A DNA stretch of 64,000 nucleotides from Streptomyces endocoffeicus (GCF_016741935.1 NZ_JAERRG010000003.1:248001-312000); one strand, 5' to 3'. Positions 34,027 through 43,023 are shown, counted from the stretch's first letter. Notes: generated by a model from the letters alone, not told the origin. Program-made: numbers and translations.

Positions 34027-34826
34027 CCGCCCTCGCGCTCAACACCGATGTGGGCGAGGGGTTCGGGGTCTGGGGGCCGGCCGACGAGGGCGAGCTGCTC
34101 GACCAGGTCACCGCGGCCAATGTGGCCTGCGGTTTCCACGCCGGCGACCCCGATATCCTGCGCCGCACCTGCGAGGCGAGCACCGCCCGGGGCGTGGCCA
34201 TCGGGGCCCAGGTCTCCTACCGCGACCTGGCCGGTTTCGGCCGCCGCTTCATCGATGTGCCACCGGCCACGCTGGTCAACGAACTCCTTTACCAGATGGG
34301 CGCGTTGGAGGTGTTCGCCCGGCTCGCGGGCGGTCGCGTCGGCTATGTGAAGGCCCATGGCGCGCTCTACAACGCGGCGGCCCGGCACACCGGGCACGCG
34401 GCCGCGATCGTCGAGGCCGTAGCCCTGTACGACCGCGCCCTGCCGCTGCTGTGCCAGCCGCGCACCGCGGTCTGGGAGCGGGCGGTGGAGGCCGGGGTGC
34501 GCCCGCTGGCCGAGGGGTTCATCGACCGCGGCTACACCGACGAGGGGCTGCTGGTGCCCCGCTCCGCGCCCGGCGCCCTGATCACCGACCCGGCCGAGGC
34601 GGCCGAACGCGCCCTGCGGATGGCCGAGTCGGGGACCGTGGTCTCGGTGAGCGGCAGCGTCGTACGGATCGCCCCGGACGGCGGGGAACTGGCCGCGCTG
34701 TGCGTGCACAGCGACACCCCCGGCGCGGCCGGGCTGGCCGCCGCCGTACGGGAGGCGCTGGCGTCGGGGGGTGTCGCGGTGGGCCCGCCCGGTGCCGTCG
34801 CGGACCGGGTCGGGGTGCGGCCGTGA
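34023..34826 (+). CDS. pxpA: 5-oxoprolinase subunit A (LamB/YcsF family)
   Basis: A 267-aa LamB/YcsF-family protein. Typical N-terminal LNTDVGEGFGVW with the conserved ACGFHAGDP motif and YVKAHGALYN. PxpA, with PxpB and PxpC, forms the prokaryotic ATP-dependent 5-oxoprolinase that opens pyroglutamate to glutamate. GTG start at 34023 overlaps the GntR stop; the stop overlaps pxpB (GTGA). Confidence 0.92.
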   Translation: MTALALNTDVGEGFGVWGPADEGELLDQVTAANVACGFHAGDPDILRRTCEASTARGVAIGAQVSYRDLAGFGRRFIDVPPATLVNELLYQMGALEVFARLAGGRVGYVKAHGALYNAAARHTGHAAAIVEAVALYDRALPLLCQPRTAVWERAVEAGVRPLAEGFIDRGYTDEGLLVPRSAPGALITDPAEAAERALRMAESGTVVSVSGSVVRIAPDGGELAALCVHSDTPGAAGLAAAVREALASGGVAVGPPGAVADRVGVRP

Positions 34827-35689
34827 CGCCGGCGGATGTGCCTCCCGCGGACGCGGTCCGGACGGATGTGCCTCCTGCGGGCGCTGCCCGGAGGGGTGTG
34901 CCTCCTGCGGGCGCTGCCCGAACGAACGTGCCTCCTGCGGACACGGCCCCCGCGGACGCGACCCGGACGAACGTGTCCCCCGCGGGCGCGCCCCAGGTGA
35001 ACGTACGCCCTGCGGACGTGAAGTCTGTGGCGGACGCGAGGTCCGTGAAGGCAACGTCAGACAAAACGTTTCTGCGGAGGGCCGGCGACCGGGGCTGGCT
35101 GATCGAGTGCGCGGACCGGCACCCCGCCGAGGTCGCCACCTCGATCCGCGCCCAGCCCTGGGCGTCGGGGCTGCGGGAGGTCGTGCCCGCCGCCACGACC
35201 GTGCTGGTGGTGGCGGAGACCGCCGCCGGGATGGGCAAGCTCGCCGCCGGGCTGCGCACCGTGCTCGACGGGCCCGGCGCCCACCGCACCGGACCGCCGC
35301 CCGGCAGACGGATCGTGATCCCGGTCCGCTACGACGGCCCGGACCTGCCCGAGGTCGCCGAACGCCTCGGCCTGGCCCCGGAGGAGGTCGCGCGGCGGCA
35401 CGGCGCGGGGGAGTACCGGGTCGGCTTCTTCGGCTTCGCGCCCGGCTTCGCGTATCTGGACGGCGTACCGGAGAGCCTCCGGCTGCCCCGGCTGTCCAGC
35501 CCCCGGCCGAGGGTGGCCGCCGGGGTGGTGGCCATCGCCGGGAACCAGACGGTGGTCTACCCCGGCGGAACTCCCGGCGGCTGGCACCAGATCGGCGTCA
35601 CCACCACCCGGCTGTGGGACGTGACGGCCGAACCGCCGAACCGGCTCGCCGTCGGCGACCGGATCGTCTTCGAGGCGGTGGCGCCATGA
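34823..35689 (+). CDS. pxpB: 5-oxoprolinase subunit B (KipI family) with repeat-rich N-terminus
   Basis: A 288-aa KipI/allophanate-hydrolase-subunit-1 family protein. Residues after about 78 show the full domain, with VGFFGFAPGFAYLDGVP and VYPGGTPGGWHQIG. The first 75 or so residues, absent from usual family members of about 200-240 aa, are tandem repeats of roughly ten residues (VPPAGAARTN type). Start is taken as GTG 34823, which overlaps the pxpA stop; a start inside the repeat or at one of the later GTG codons near 35040 cannot be excluded. Confidence 0.88.
   Translation: MTPADVPPADAVRTDVPPAGAARRGVPPAGAARTNVPPADTAPADATRTNVSPAGAPQVNVRPADVKSVADARSVKATSDKTFLRRAGDRGWLIECADRHPAEVATSIRAQPWASGLREVVPAATTVLVVAETAAGMGKLAAGLRTVLDGPGAHRTGPPPGRRIVIPVRYDGPDLPEVAERLGLAPEEVARRHGAGEYRVGFFGFAPGFAYLDGVPESLRLPRLSSPRPRVAAGVVAIAGNQTVVYPGGTPGGWHQIGVTTTRLWDVTAEPPNRLAVGDRIVFEAVAP
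34832..35018. repeat. 30-bp tandem repeat in the 5' end of pxpB
   Basis: About five imperfect 30-bp units, each carrying GTGCCTCCTGCGG or close variant, at 34832-34861, 34862-34891, 34892-34921, 34922-34951 and, after a 15-bp insert, 34967-34996. Each unit encodes ten residues in frame. Confidence 0.85.
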
Positions 35690-36624
35690 CGGTCACCTCC
35701 GCCGCCCCGGGCCGCCGGGTCCGCCCCCGGCACCGGCCACCGGACCCCGGCACCGGCCCGGAGCCCGCCGTGCTGACGGTCGTCCGGGCGGGACCGGCGG
35801 CCAGCGTGCAGGACCTGGGCCGGCCGGGGATGGCCCACCTGGGCGTGCCCGCCTCCGGTCCGGCCGACCGGCGCAGCTTCCGGCTCGCCAACAGGCTGGC
35901 CGGGAACCCGGAGGACACTCCGGCCCTGGAGGTCACCCTCGGCGGCCTCGCGATCACCCTCTCCGCCACCCGCCATGTGGCGGTCACCGGGGCCCCGGCG
36001 CCGCTGACGGTCGACGGGGTGCCGGTCGACGGCGCGCCGCGGCTGCGGCTCCGCGCCGGATCCGTGCTCGCCATCGGCCGCCCCTGGGCGGGCTGCCGTA
36101 CCTACCTCGCGGTCTCCGGCGGGATCGAGGCGGAGCGGGTGCTGGGGTCGGCCTCGCGCGACTCCCTCACCGGGCTCGGCCCCGACCCGGTGTGCGCCGG
36201 GGCGGAGTACGGCCTCGGCCCGGTGCGCCCGGTCCCGGCGATCCCGCTGGAGCTGGCGTTCAGCGTCGTCCCGTGTGGCGGCCCGGCCACCGTCCGGTTC
36301 CGCTGGGGCCCGCGGCACGAGCTGTTCGACGCCGCGGACCGGCACCGGCTCACCACCACGCCCTGGCGGGTCTCCGCCCAGTGCGACCGGGTGGGCGCGC
36401 GGCTGACCGGACCGCCGCTGGCCATCGGCTCGGTGGACCTGCCCAGCGAGGGGACGGTACGCGGCGCCATCCAGGTGCCGCCGTCGGGCGAGCCGATCGT
36501 CTTCCTCGCCGACCATCCGGTCACCGGCGGCTACCCCGTCATCGGGGTGGTCACCGACGCCGACATCGATCTCGTCGGCCAGACCCTCCCCGGGGACGAG
36601 CTCCGGCTCGCCCCCGTCCACTGA
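35686..36624 (+). CDS. pxpC: 5-oxoprolinase subunit C (KipA/biotin-dependent carboxyltransferase family)
   Basis: A 312-aa KipA/allophanate-hydrolase-subunit-2 family protein. Hallmarks are GPAASVQDLGRPGMAHLGVP, SGPADRRSFRLAN and the C-terminal DHPVTGGYPVIG. A Pro/Arg-rich N-terminal tail of about 28 residues precedes the domain. ATG overlaps the pxpB stop (ATGA). It completes the oxoprolinase complex. Confidence 0.92.
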   Translation: MTVTSAAPGRRVRPRHRPPDPGTGPEPAVLTVVRAGPAASVQDLGRPGMAHLGVPASGPADRRSFRLANRLAGNPEDTPALEVTLGGLAITLSATRHVAVTGAPAPLTVDGVPVDGAPRLRLRAGSVLAIGRPWAGCRTYLAVSGGIEAERVLGSASRDSLTGLGPDPVCAGAEYGLGPVRPVPAIPLELAFSVVPCGGPATVRFRWGPRHELFDAADRHRLTTTPWRVSAQCDRVGARLTGPPLAIGSVDLPSEGTVRGAIQVPPSGEPIVFLADHPVTGGYPVIGVVTDADIDLVGQTLPGDELRLAPVH

Positions 36625-36695
36625 ACCCCCTGTGAATCCCCTGAAACACCCTGAGATGCCCACCCCTGAAACACCCCGAAACCCCCTGAGAAACC
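36625..36695. repeat. Short CCCTGAAACACCC repeats between pxpC and VOC gene
   Basis: The 87-bp gap holds repeated CCCTGAAACACCC-type tracts on a roughly 10-bp spacing, two close copies. It shows no hairpin. Confidence 0.5.
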
Positions 36696-36711
36696 TCGAG
36701 GAGACACCCAC

Positions 36712-37164
36712 ATGACCACTCAGCCCGACTCCCTCGTCCCCTTCCACTTGGCCATCCCGGTGGACGACATCGAGGCCGCCCGTGAGTTCTACGGCAAGGT
36801 GCTCGGCTTCGCCGAGGGCCGCTCGGACACCAAGTGGATCGACTGGAACTTCGGTGGCCACCAGGTCGTCACCCACCAGGTCGGCGACGGCCCGTCCGGG
36901 GCGCCGCGCGACGGCGTCGCCGGGACCAACCCGGTCGACGGCCACCAGGTGCCGGTGCCGCACTTCGGCCTGGTGCTGCCGGTGCCGGAGTTCCAGAAGC
37001 TGGCCGAGCGGCTCACCGCGGCGGGCACGGAGTTCGTGATCGAGCCGTACGTCCGCTTCCAGGGCGAGCCCGGTGAGCAGTGGACGATGTTCTTCCTCGA
37101 CCCGGCGGGCAACGCGCTGGAGTTCAAGGCGTTCGCCGACCTCGGACAGCTCTTCGCCGTCTGA
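36712..37164 (+). CDS. VOC (glyoxalase/bleomycin resistance) superfamily protein
   Basis: A 150-aa VOC-fold enzyme with two beta-alpha-beta-beta-beta repeats: metal-ligand candidates His in PFHLAIPV, His in VPHFGLVLP and Glu in GNALEFKAF. Members include lyases, dioxygenases and epimerases. ATG at 36712 follows GAGGAG. Its place inside the 5-oxoproline operon suggests a side reaction of that pathway; this is inference. Confidence 0.87.
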   Translation: MTTQPDSLVPFHLAIPVDDIEAAREFYGKVLGFAEGRSDTKWIDWNFGGHQVVTHQVGDGPSGAPRDGVAGTNPVDGHQVPVPHFGLVLPVPEFQKLAERLTAAGTEFVIEPYVRFQGEPGEQWTMFFLDPAGNALEFKAFADLGQLFAV

Positions 37165-37373
37165 TCCGCGTCCGCCCGGCGGTCCTGATCCGCCCGGCGG
37201 TCCTCACCGACCCACCACCGACCCACCGGCGCGGCGGCGCCCGGCCCGGCAGGACGACGGTCATCAGCAGGAGGACTGGTCCCGCGGATGACCGTCGTAC
37301 GGGCCCCCGGCGCCGTACCGGCGGCACTGACAGCACATCCCGGCCAAAGGACATGTCAGACCCGGAGGAACCC

Positions 37374-38717
37374 ATGACGAGCGTATCAACGGCCTCAACG
37401 GCCTCAACGGCACCCGGAGACCCCGGGGGCGCGGCCGCCGTGGCCACCGCGGCGCGCGGCGGCCCGCGCCGGGCGGCGCTGGCGGCGGCCGCCGGCACCG
37501 CCATCGAGTACTACGAGTTCGGCGTCTACAGCTATCTGGCCGTGGTCATCGGCCCGCACTTCTTTCCCGGGGACGACCCCACCGCCGCCCTGCTGGCCAC
37601 GCTCGCGGTGTTCGGCAGCGCGTTCCTGATGCGGCCGCTGGGCGGCATCGTGCTCGGCCGGCTCGGGGACCGGGTGGGCCGCAAGCCCGTACTGATCCTC
37701 ACCGTGACCGGGATGGGCGGCGCCACCGCGGCCGTCGGGCTGCTGCCCACGGCCGACGCCGTCGGCGTGGCCGCGCCCGTCGCCCTGCTGATGGTGCGGC
37801 TCGCGCAGGGGTTCTTCGCGGGCGGTGAGGTGACCGGTTCGGCCACCTATCTCGCCGAGTCGGCCCCGGCCGGGCGGCGTGGCTTCTTCGGGGCCTTCAC
37901 CCCGGTCGGGGTGGCCCTCGGCGGCGGGGCCGCGGCGCTGGTCGCGGGCGTCACCACGACCGCGCTGAGCGAGCGCCAGCTCGACGCCTGGGGGTGGCGC
38001 ATACCGTTCCTGCTCTCGCTGCCCCTGGTCGCCGTCGCCCTGATCGCCCGCAACCGGCTCGCGGACTCCGAGAGCTTCCTCGCGGCGAAGTCGGAGCGGG
38101 CGACGGCCAAGGCGCCGCTGACCGAGGTGTTCACCCACCACCGCGGCCCGGTGCTGAAGGTGACCCTGCTGGCCATCGGCTCCAACTGCGGCTACTGGGT
38201 CGGCCTGATCTTCATGAACATCTACCTGACCACCGACCTCGGCTACCCCAAGGAGTCCACCTTCTGGATCATGGGCGGGATCAGTCTGTTCGTGGCCGCC
38301 CTGATGCCGGTGTGCGGGGCGCTGTCGGACCGGTGGGGCCGCAAGCGGCTCATCACGGCCGGCTTCGCCGGGTACGCGGTCCTGGTCGTCCCCGCGATGC
38401 TGGTCATGGGTCGTGGCAGCTTCCCGCTCGCCGTCGCGGCCATGGTGGTGCTGGCCCTGCCGATGCCGGTCGTCCAGTCCGTCACCTACCCGACGTACGC
38501 CGAGATGTTCCCGACCCGGGTGCGGTACACCGGGCTCTCGTTCAGCTTCAACATCGGCACCATCGTCGGCGGCGGGCTCAGCCCCTATCTGTCCACCTGG
38601 CTGATCTCCGCCACCGGCAGTCTGCTCGCCCCGGGCTTCCTGCTGATGGCGGCCGTGGTCGTCGCCCTGCTGACGCTGCGCACCGTCGCCGAGTCCAGCC
38701 ACGGGGAACTGGCGTGA
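37374..38717 (+). CDS. MFS transporter, MHS type, in the 5-oxoproline operon
   Basis: A 447-aa 12-TM MHS-family transporter with GTAIEYYEFGVYSYLAVVIG in TM1, GRLGDRVGRKP, RLAQGFFAGGEVTG and GALSDRWGRKR. ATG at 37374 has GGAGGAA; an ATG at 37353 is a possible alternative. It probably imports pyroglutamate or a related small acid. Its stop overlaps the DUF1445 gene (GTGA). Confidence 0.87.
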   Translation: MTSVSTASTASTAPGDPGGAAAVATAARGGPRRAALAAAAGTAIEYYEFGVYSYLAVVIGPHFFPGDDPTAALLATLAVFGSAFLMRPLGGIVLGRLGDRVGRKPVLILTVTGMGGATAAVGLLPTADAVGVAAPVALLMVRLAQGFFAGGEVTGSATYLAESAPAGRRGFFGAFTPVGVALGGGAAALVAGVTTTALSERQLDAWGWRIPFLLSLPLVAVALIARNRLADSESFLAAKSERATAKAPLTEVFTHHRGPVLKVTLLAIGSNCGYWVGLIFMNIYLTTDLGYPKESTFWIMGGISLFVAALMPVCGALSDRWGRKRLITAGFAGYAVLVVPAMLVMGRGSFPLAVAAMVVLALPMPVVQSVTYPTYAEMFPTRVRYTGLSFSFNIGTIVGGGLSPYLSTWLISATGSLLAPGFLLMAAVVVALLTLRTVAESSHGELA

Positions 38718-39553
38718 CGGCCGCCGTGCGGCCCGGCCCCGCCGCCTCCGGAGAAGGCCTTCCCGAGGACGTCCCCGCCACCCCGGCGGCGCTGCGGCGC
38801 CTGGTGGCGGACGGCCGGTGGACCGGGCCCACGGCCGGTCTGCTGGACGGTTACCAGCAGGCCAACCTCGTGATCGTCCCGCACGATCTGGCCTTCGACT
38901 TCCTGCTGTACTGCACCCGCAACCCCGCGCCCTGCCCCGTCCTCGCCGTCACCGAGCCGGGCGACCCGGTGGTGCGGCTCGGCACGACCGTCGCCGACCT
39001 GCGGACGGACCTGCCGCGTTACCGGGTCTGGCACGACGGCGAACTCGCCGCCGAACCACCCGACATCACCGCCCACTGGCGCCCGGACGCGGTCGGCTTC
39101 CTCCTCGGCTGCAGCCACACCTTCGAGGGCCCGCTGCGCGCGGCCGGCGTCCCGGTCCGGTACGCCCCGGAGTCCGCGGCGCCGCCCGTCTACGTCACCG
39201 ACGTGGCCACCCGCCCCGCCGGGCGGCTGTCCGGACCGCTGGTGGTCAGCATGCGCGCGATACCGGCCCGGCTGGTGGCGCGCGCCGTCGAGATCACCGC
39301 CCGCTATCCGGCCGGGCACGGGGCGCCGGTGCACATCGGCGACCCGGCCGCGCTCGGCATCGCCGACCTGGCCCGGCCGGACTTCGGCCCCTCACCGGTC
39401 GTCGAGGACGGCGACGTCCCGGTGTTCTGGGCCTGCGGGGTGACCCCCCAACTGGCGCTCCCCGCCGCACGGGCCCCGTACACCATCACCCACTACCCGG
39501 GCCATATGTTCGTGTTCGACCACACCGTCGACGCGGGCCCGGCACCGGGGTGA
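38714..39553 (+). CDS. DUF1445 (YcsI/D-glutamate cyclase-like) putative hydro-lyase
   Basis: A 279-aa DUF1445 protein. Eukaryotic relatives act as D-glutamate cyclase, forming 5-oxo-D-proline, and in Bacillus the homologue YcsI sits in the ycsFG-ycsI-kipIA operon. Conserved stretches include YQQANLVIVPHDLAFDFLLY, GFLLGCSHTFE and FWACGVTPQ. GTG start at 38714 overlaps the transporter stop. Its place in the operon links D-glutamate or oxoproline chemistry to PxpABC. Confidence 0.87.
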   Translation: MTAAVRPGPAASGEGLPEDVPATPAALRRLVADGRWTGPTAGLLDGYQQANLVIVPHDLAFDFLLYCTRNPAPCPVLAVTEPGDPVVRLGTTVADLRTDLPRYRVWHDGELAAEPPDITAHWRPDAVGFLLGCSHTFEGPLRAAGVPVRYAPESAAPPVYVTDVATRPAGRLSGPLVVSMRAIPARLVARAVEITARYPAGHGAPVHIGDPAALGIADLARPDFGPSPVVEDGDVPVFWACGVTPQLALPAARAPYTITHYPGHMFVFDHTVDAGPAPG

Positions 39554-39583
39554 ACGGCCATTCGCGGTCCGGCGGCGGGGGTT

Positions 39584-41050
39584 TCAGGGAGCGATGCCCA
39601 CGCCGTCGATCCGACTCCAGGCCCGCTCCTGGGCGGACGTCATGGCCGGCCACGTCAGTCCGCCCGGCCGGGGCCGGACATGGGAGGCGTAGGGCTTGGG
39701 GCGGAAGCCGGAGTCGTAGAAGCACCCGGTGCCGTAGACGCGGTCGAACGTGGCGCACGCGGACGCGATGGACCGCGGTGTGGGCTTGTTTCCGGTGCGC
39801 ACCCAGGAGTCCAGCGCGGCGATGGAATCGGCGTACTCCGCGTTGCTCAGCTCGCTGTGTTCGCTCTCCTCGGTGAAGGTCTGCACGAGGTTCTTCCCGC
39901 GGTGCGCGCCGTCGACCGTCGCCCGGTACGCCGACTCGTGCTCGACGAATGCCGTGGGGTCGTCGATGGCGTGCATCGTCAGTACCGGGATGGACACCTG
40001 CCCGGTGAGGTCGCTGTCGTAGGAGAGGTCACGCCGGGCGTCGGGGGCGGCGGAGAAGCGCTCGACGCCCGCGTTCAGCGCCGTGTCGTCGTGTGAACCG
40101 GAGTACCACACGCCCTGGTTGCTGAACGGATTGCGGTCGCCGAGCCGGCTGTGCACGATGTCGCGGAAGGTGAACACCGAGAACCGCAGATGGGACTCCA
40201 GCGTCCGCTCCGGAAGGCGGGTGACGGCGAGGATGTCGTCGAGGTTGCGCTGCTGCGGCGCGGTGCGCTCCTCGGGGGCGGAGGCGTAGCCGGTGCACTC
40301 CTGAAGGCGGGCGCGCAGCCCGGCCGTCGTCAGGGTCGAATCGGGACGCAGCCCCTGCCACAGCGGGTACTGGGGCTCGCTGGGGCGTGGCAGGTTGCGG
40401 CAGTAGTACTGGTAGACCACCCGCAGGTCGACGCGGTAGTCGTAGCCCCGGGAGCCGCCGCCCAGGACACCGCTGGTGAGGAGGGCGCCGTCGTAGGGGC
40501 CGTTCTTCCTTCCGTACGTCTCCACGACCTTGGCGGCGACGTTTCCGCCCCAGGACTGGCCGTGTACGTACGTCCGCTCGGGCTTGCCGAAGTCCGCCAC
40601 GAACAGGCGGCGCAGATTCTCCGTGTCGGCGGCCGCCATGCGCGTTCCGTAGCCACCTCGCCGGTACGACGAGCCCGCCCAGGCGTAGCCCTCGGACACC
40701 ATCACCGACCAGCGGTCCAGGTCGCCGACGCTCCGTTCGGGATCGGACCCGTCGCCCAGGTCGGGGCCGCCGTGGGAGTGGACGATCAGCGACCCGTTCC
40801 ACTTCTTCGGAACGGCGATCGCGTAGTACGCCCCGTTGCCGTCCTGGCCGGTGTAACACGTGGCCTTGTCGCCCACACTCGCCGGGCACGTGACCGGCGC
40901 GGGACGCGGCTGGGCCGCCTGGACCGGACCGGCGTTGCCCAGCGTCCCCGCGACGATGCCCGCGATGCCGACGGTCGACGCCACGGTGCGCCGCATACGC
41001 GTGAGACTTCGCAGAAGGGAGGAAGGTACGTTCCGACTCGAGCTGTGCAC
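39584..41050 (-). CDS. Secreted alpha/beta hydrolase (DUF-type, prolyl oligopeptidase-like)
   Basis: A 488-aa exported hydrolase. Sec signal peptide near residues 18-45 (RRTVASTVGIAGIVAGTLGN), mature region with LIVHSHGGPDLG, nucleophile motif GQSWGG near residues 164-169, an Asp near TMHAIDDPT, and a late TEESEHSEL histidine region. It has several cysteines, suggesting disulfides. The GTG at 41050 has AGGAG 7 nt upstream, better than the ATG at 40996, which has no ribosome-binding site. Divergent from an AraC gene. Confidence 0.8.
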   Translation of the reverse strand: MHSSSRNVPSSLLRSLTRMRRTVASTVGIAGIVAGTLGNAGPVQAAQPRPAPVTCPASVGDKATCYTGQDGNGAYYAIAVPKKWNGSLIVHSHGGPDLGDGSDPERSVGDLDRWSVMVSEGYAWAGSSYRRGGYGTRMAAADTENLRRLFVADFGKPERTYVHGQSWGGNVAAKVVETYGRKNGPYDGALLTSGVLGGGSRGYDYRVDLRVVYQYYCRNLPRPSEPQYPLWQGLRPDSTLTTAGLRARLQECTGYASAPEERTAPQQRNLDDILAVTRLPERTLESHLRFSVFTFRDIVHSRLGDRNPFSNQGVWYSGSHDDTALNAGVERFSAAPDARRDLSYDSDLTGQVSIPVLTMHAIDDPTAFVEHESAYRATVDGAHRGKNLVQTFTEESEHSELSNAEYADSIAALDSWVRTGNKPTPRSIASACATFDRVYGTGCFYDSGFRPKPYASHVRPRPGGLTWPAMTSAQERAWSRIDGVGIAP

Positions 41051-41099
41051 AGCGACGCTCCTGACCTCAGTGGCGCTCCCTCGCGCCAGGCGTTGCGAT

Positions 41100-41152
41100 G
41101 TTAAGGACACCTGTTCCGCCGACACCATTGAGCAGGGAGTTCTGTTCTTAAC
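41100..41152. promoter_or_regulatory. Inverted repeat GTTAAGgACA...TGTtCTTAAC
   Basis: Ten-bp arms (41100-41109 and 41143-41152, one mismatch) 33 bp apart between the divergent hydrolase and AraC genes. Candidate operator pair for AraC-mediated looping. Confidence 0.5.
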
Positions 41153-41208
41153 GTGCACGGCTCTGCGATGTGCGCGGCCGGCGGAGGCCGTGGTGCTGCA
41201 ATGGACCC

Positions 41209-42114
41209 ATGTCCCTCGACGAGCTCCGCACCCTGCTGGCCCGGCATGCCCGGCCCGACTGGACCACCGCCATCGACGGCGTCCTCGTCTCGAAGGTCGA
41301 CCGGCCGGATCCGCCGGCGCCCTCCATGTCCGGCATGGTGCTCGCGGTCATCGCCCAGGGCAGCAAGCGCCTCGCGCTGGGCGACCGGGTCTACGCGTAC
41401 GGACCCGGGCAGTATCTGGTGGCATCCGTCGACCTGCCCGTCACGGGGCAGTTCACCCAGGCCGACCCCGAGCAGCCGGCGCTCGGCTTCGGCCTCACGC
41501 TGGAGCCGTCCGCCGTCGCCGAACTGCTGTTGCGGGCCGGTCCCGGAGACACGCCCAGCGCGGGCGGCGGTGTTCCGTCGGGGATCGCGGTCAGCGAGGC
41601 TTCGGCGGCGCTGCTCGACGCGGTGGTCCGGCTGCTGCGCCTGCTCGACGAGCCGCGCGACCGGGCCGTACTGGCGCCGCTGGTGAAGCGGGAGATCCTG
41701 TGGCGCGTGATCACCGGCGAGCAGGGGGCGACGGTTCGGCAGCTCGGTCTGGCCGACAGCGGGCTCAGCCATATCTCCCGGGCCGTGCGCTGGATCCGCG
41801 AGCACTACGCGGAGCCGTTCCGGGTCGAGGACGTGGCGCGCAGGTCCGGTATGAGTGTCTCCGCCTTCTACCGCAACTTCCAGGCGGTGACCGCGATGAG
41901 CCCCATCCAGTTCCAGAAGCAGATCCGGCTCCAGGAGGCCCGGCTGCTGCTCGCCACCCATCCGAACGACGTCACCGGGGTCGGTCAGCGGGTCGGCTAC
42001 GACAACCCGTCGCAGTTCAGCCGGGAGTACCGCCGCCAGTTCGGCGCACCCCCGAGCCAGGACGCGGCCCGGCTGCGGAGCACCGTACGCGCCCCCGCGG
42101 GCGTCCTGCCCTGA
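41209..42114 (+). CDS. AraC-family transcriptional regulator
   Basis: A 301-aa AraC/XylS regulator. N-terminal AraC_N-type cupin-like domain (LAVIAQGSKRLALGDRVYAY) and two-HTH C-terminus (HYAEPFRVEDVARRSGMSVS, PIQFQKQIRLQEARLLL). ATG at 41209 is used; the frame starts at 41170. Divergent from the secreted hydrolase and upstream of an SDR gene, it could control either. Confidence 0.86.
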   Translation: MSLDELRTLLARHARPDWTTAIDGVLVSKVDRPDPPAPSMSGMVLAVIAQGSKRLALGDRVYAYGPGQYLVASVDLPVTGQFTQADPEQPALGFGLTLEPSAVAELLLRAGPGDTPSAGGGVPSGIAVSEASAALLDAVVRLLRLLDEPRDRAVLAPLVKREILWRVITGEQGATVRQLGLADSGLSHISRAVRWIREHYAEPFRVEDVARRSGMSVSAFYRNFQAVTAMSPIQFQKQIRLQEARLLLATHPNDVTGVGQRVGYDNPSQFSREYRRQFGAPPSQDAARLRSTVRAPAGVLP

Positions 42115-42159
42115 GCGGGGCTGGGCAGCCACCGGGAGGATCGTGCATGCGCGGGCGAG

Positions 42160-42171
42160 GATAGTTCTATC
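42160..42171. promoter_or_regulatory. Perfect palindrome GATAG-TT-CTATC
   Basis: It lies about 100 bp before the SDR start in an AT-richer patch, a typical position for a repressor or activator site. Confidence 0.45.
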
Positions 42172-42197
42172 GTTTCCGCAGGTCGGAGCGGTGAAAT

Positions 42198-42245
42198 GGG
42201 AGTGCAAGTCCTCCCGCGGAGCAGGAATCGCCTGTTCCTCCGCGG
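42198..42245 (+). promoter_or_regulatory. Structured leader before the SDR gene
   Basis: Two successive potential hairpins: GGGAG-N8-CTCCC (42198-42215) and CCGCGGA...TCCGCGG (42214-42245) with inner CAGG/CCTG. They end 28 bp before the ATG. It may be a regulated 5' leader; no known riboswitch class matched convincingly. Confidence 0.35.
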
Positions 42246-42273
42246 ATCCCACCGACATCGCAGGGGCCACCCC

Positions 42274-43023
42274 ATGAACACCGTTCTGATCACTGGTACG
42301 TCGTCCGGGTACGGGCGGGAGACCGCTCTCCACTTCCACGAGCGGGGGTGGCACGTCATCGCCACCATGCGGACGCCACGGCCGGGCGTCTTCCCCGAGT
42401 CGGACCGGTTCCGCGTCGTCGAGCTCGATGTGACCAGGCCCGAGAGCATCACCGCCGCGTTCGAGGCGGCGGGGCCCATCGACGCCCTGGTCAACAACGC
42501 GGGCATCCCGTCGATGGGGGTGTTCGAGGGCATCTCCATGGACCGGGTGCGGGAGGTGTTCGAGACCAACACCTTCGGCGTGATGGCGACGACCCAGGCG
42601 GTGCTGCCCCAGTTCCGCGAGCGCGGCTCCGGCGTGGTGGTCAATGTGACCTCCAGCGTGGTGCTGGGGCATATGCCGCTCACGTCCGTCTACAAGGCGA
42701 GCAAGATGGCCGTCGAGGGGTTCACCTCCTCCCTCGCGCTCGAGCTCGCGCCCTTCGGCGTGCGGGCGAAGACGGTCGAGCCGGGCGCCTGCCTGACGAC
42801 GAACTTCGGAGCCGGCGCGATGAACGATGCCCCGCTGGAGGAACTGGTCCCGGCGCCCTACGCGGCGTTCACGAAGAAGTCCATGGACGACTTCGGGGGC
42901 CAGGACGTGTTCACCAAGGAGAGCGACGTCGCCGAGACGGTGTGGCAGGCCGTGCACGACACCACCGGGCGGCTGCGCTTCCCGGCCGGTCCCGACGCGG
43001 TCCGGCTCGACCAGGCGAAGTGA
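42274..43023 (+). CDS. Short-chain dehydrogenase/reductase
   Basis: A 249-aa classical SDR with TGTSSGYG at residues 7-14, NNAGIPS, catalytic Ser in VTSSVVLG and YKASK. The Gly-rich motif has TS-S in place of the usual AS-SG. ATG at 42274 follows AGGGG. It is preceded by an AraC gene and a palindrome. Substrate unknown. Confidence 0.89.
   Translation: MNTVLITGTSSGYGRETALHFHERGWHVIATMRTPRPGVFPESDRFRVVELDVTRPESITAAFEAAGPIDALVNNAGIPSMGVFEGISMDRVREVFETNTFGVMATTQAVLPQFRERGSGVVVNVTSSVVLGHMPLTSVYKASKMAVEGFTSSLALELAPFGVRAKTVEPGACLTTNFGAGAMNDAPLEELVPAPYAAFTKKSMDDFGGQDVFTKESDVAETVWQAVHDTTGRLRFPAGPDAVRLDQAK

Noticed and set aside
34832..35018. CRISPR-like array
   Set aside because: Units are contiguous, in frame and without spacers; no cas genes are near. 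It is a coding tandem repeat.
42181..42273. Possible cobalamin-type riboswitch before the SDR (GTGCAAGTCC resembles its core)
   Set aside because: Only a short stretch matches and no conserved B12-box layout is present; the gene is not B12-related.
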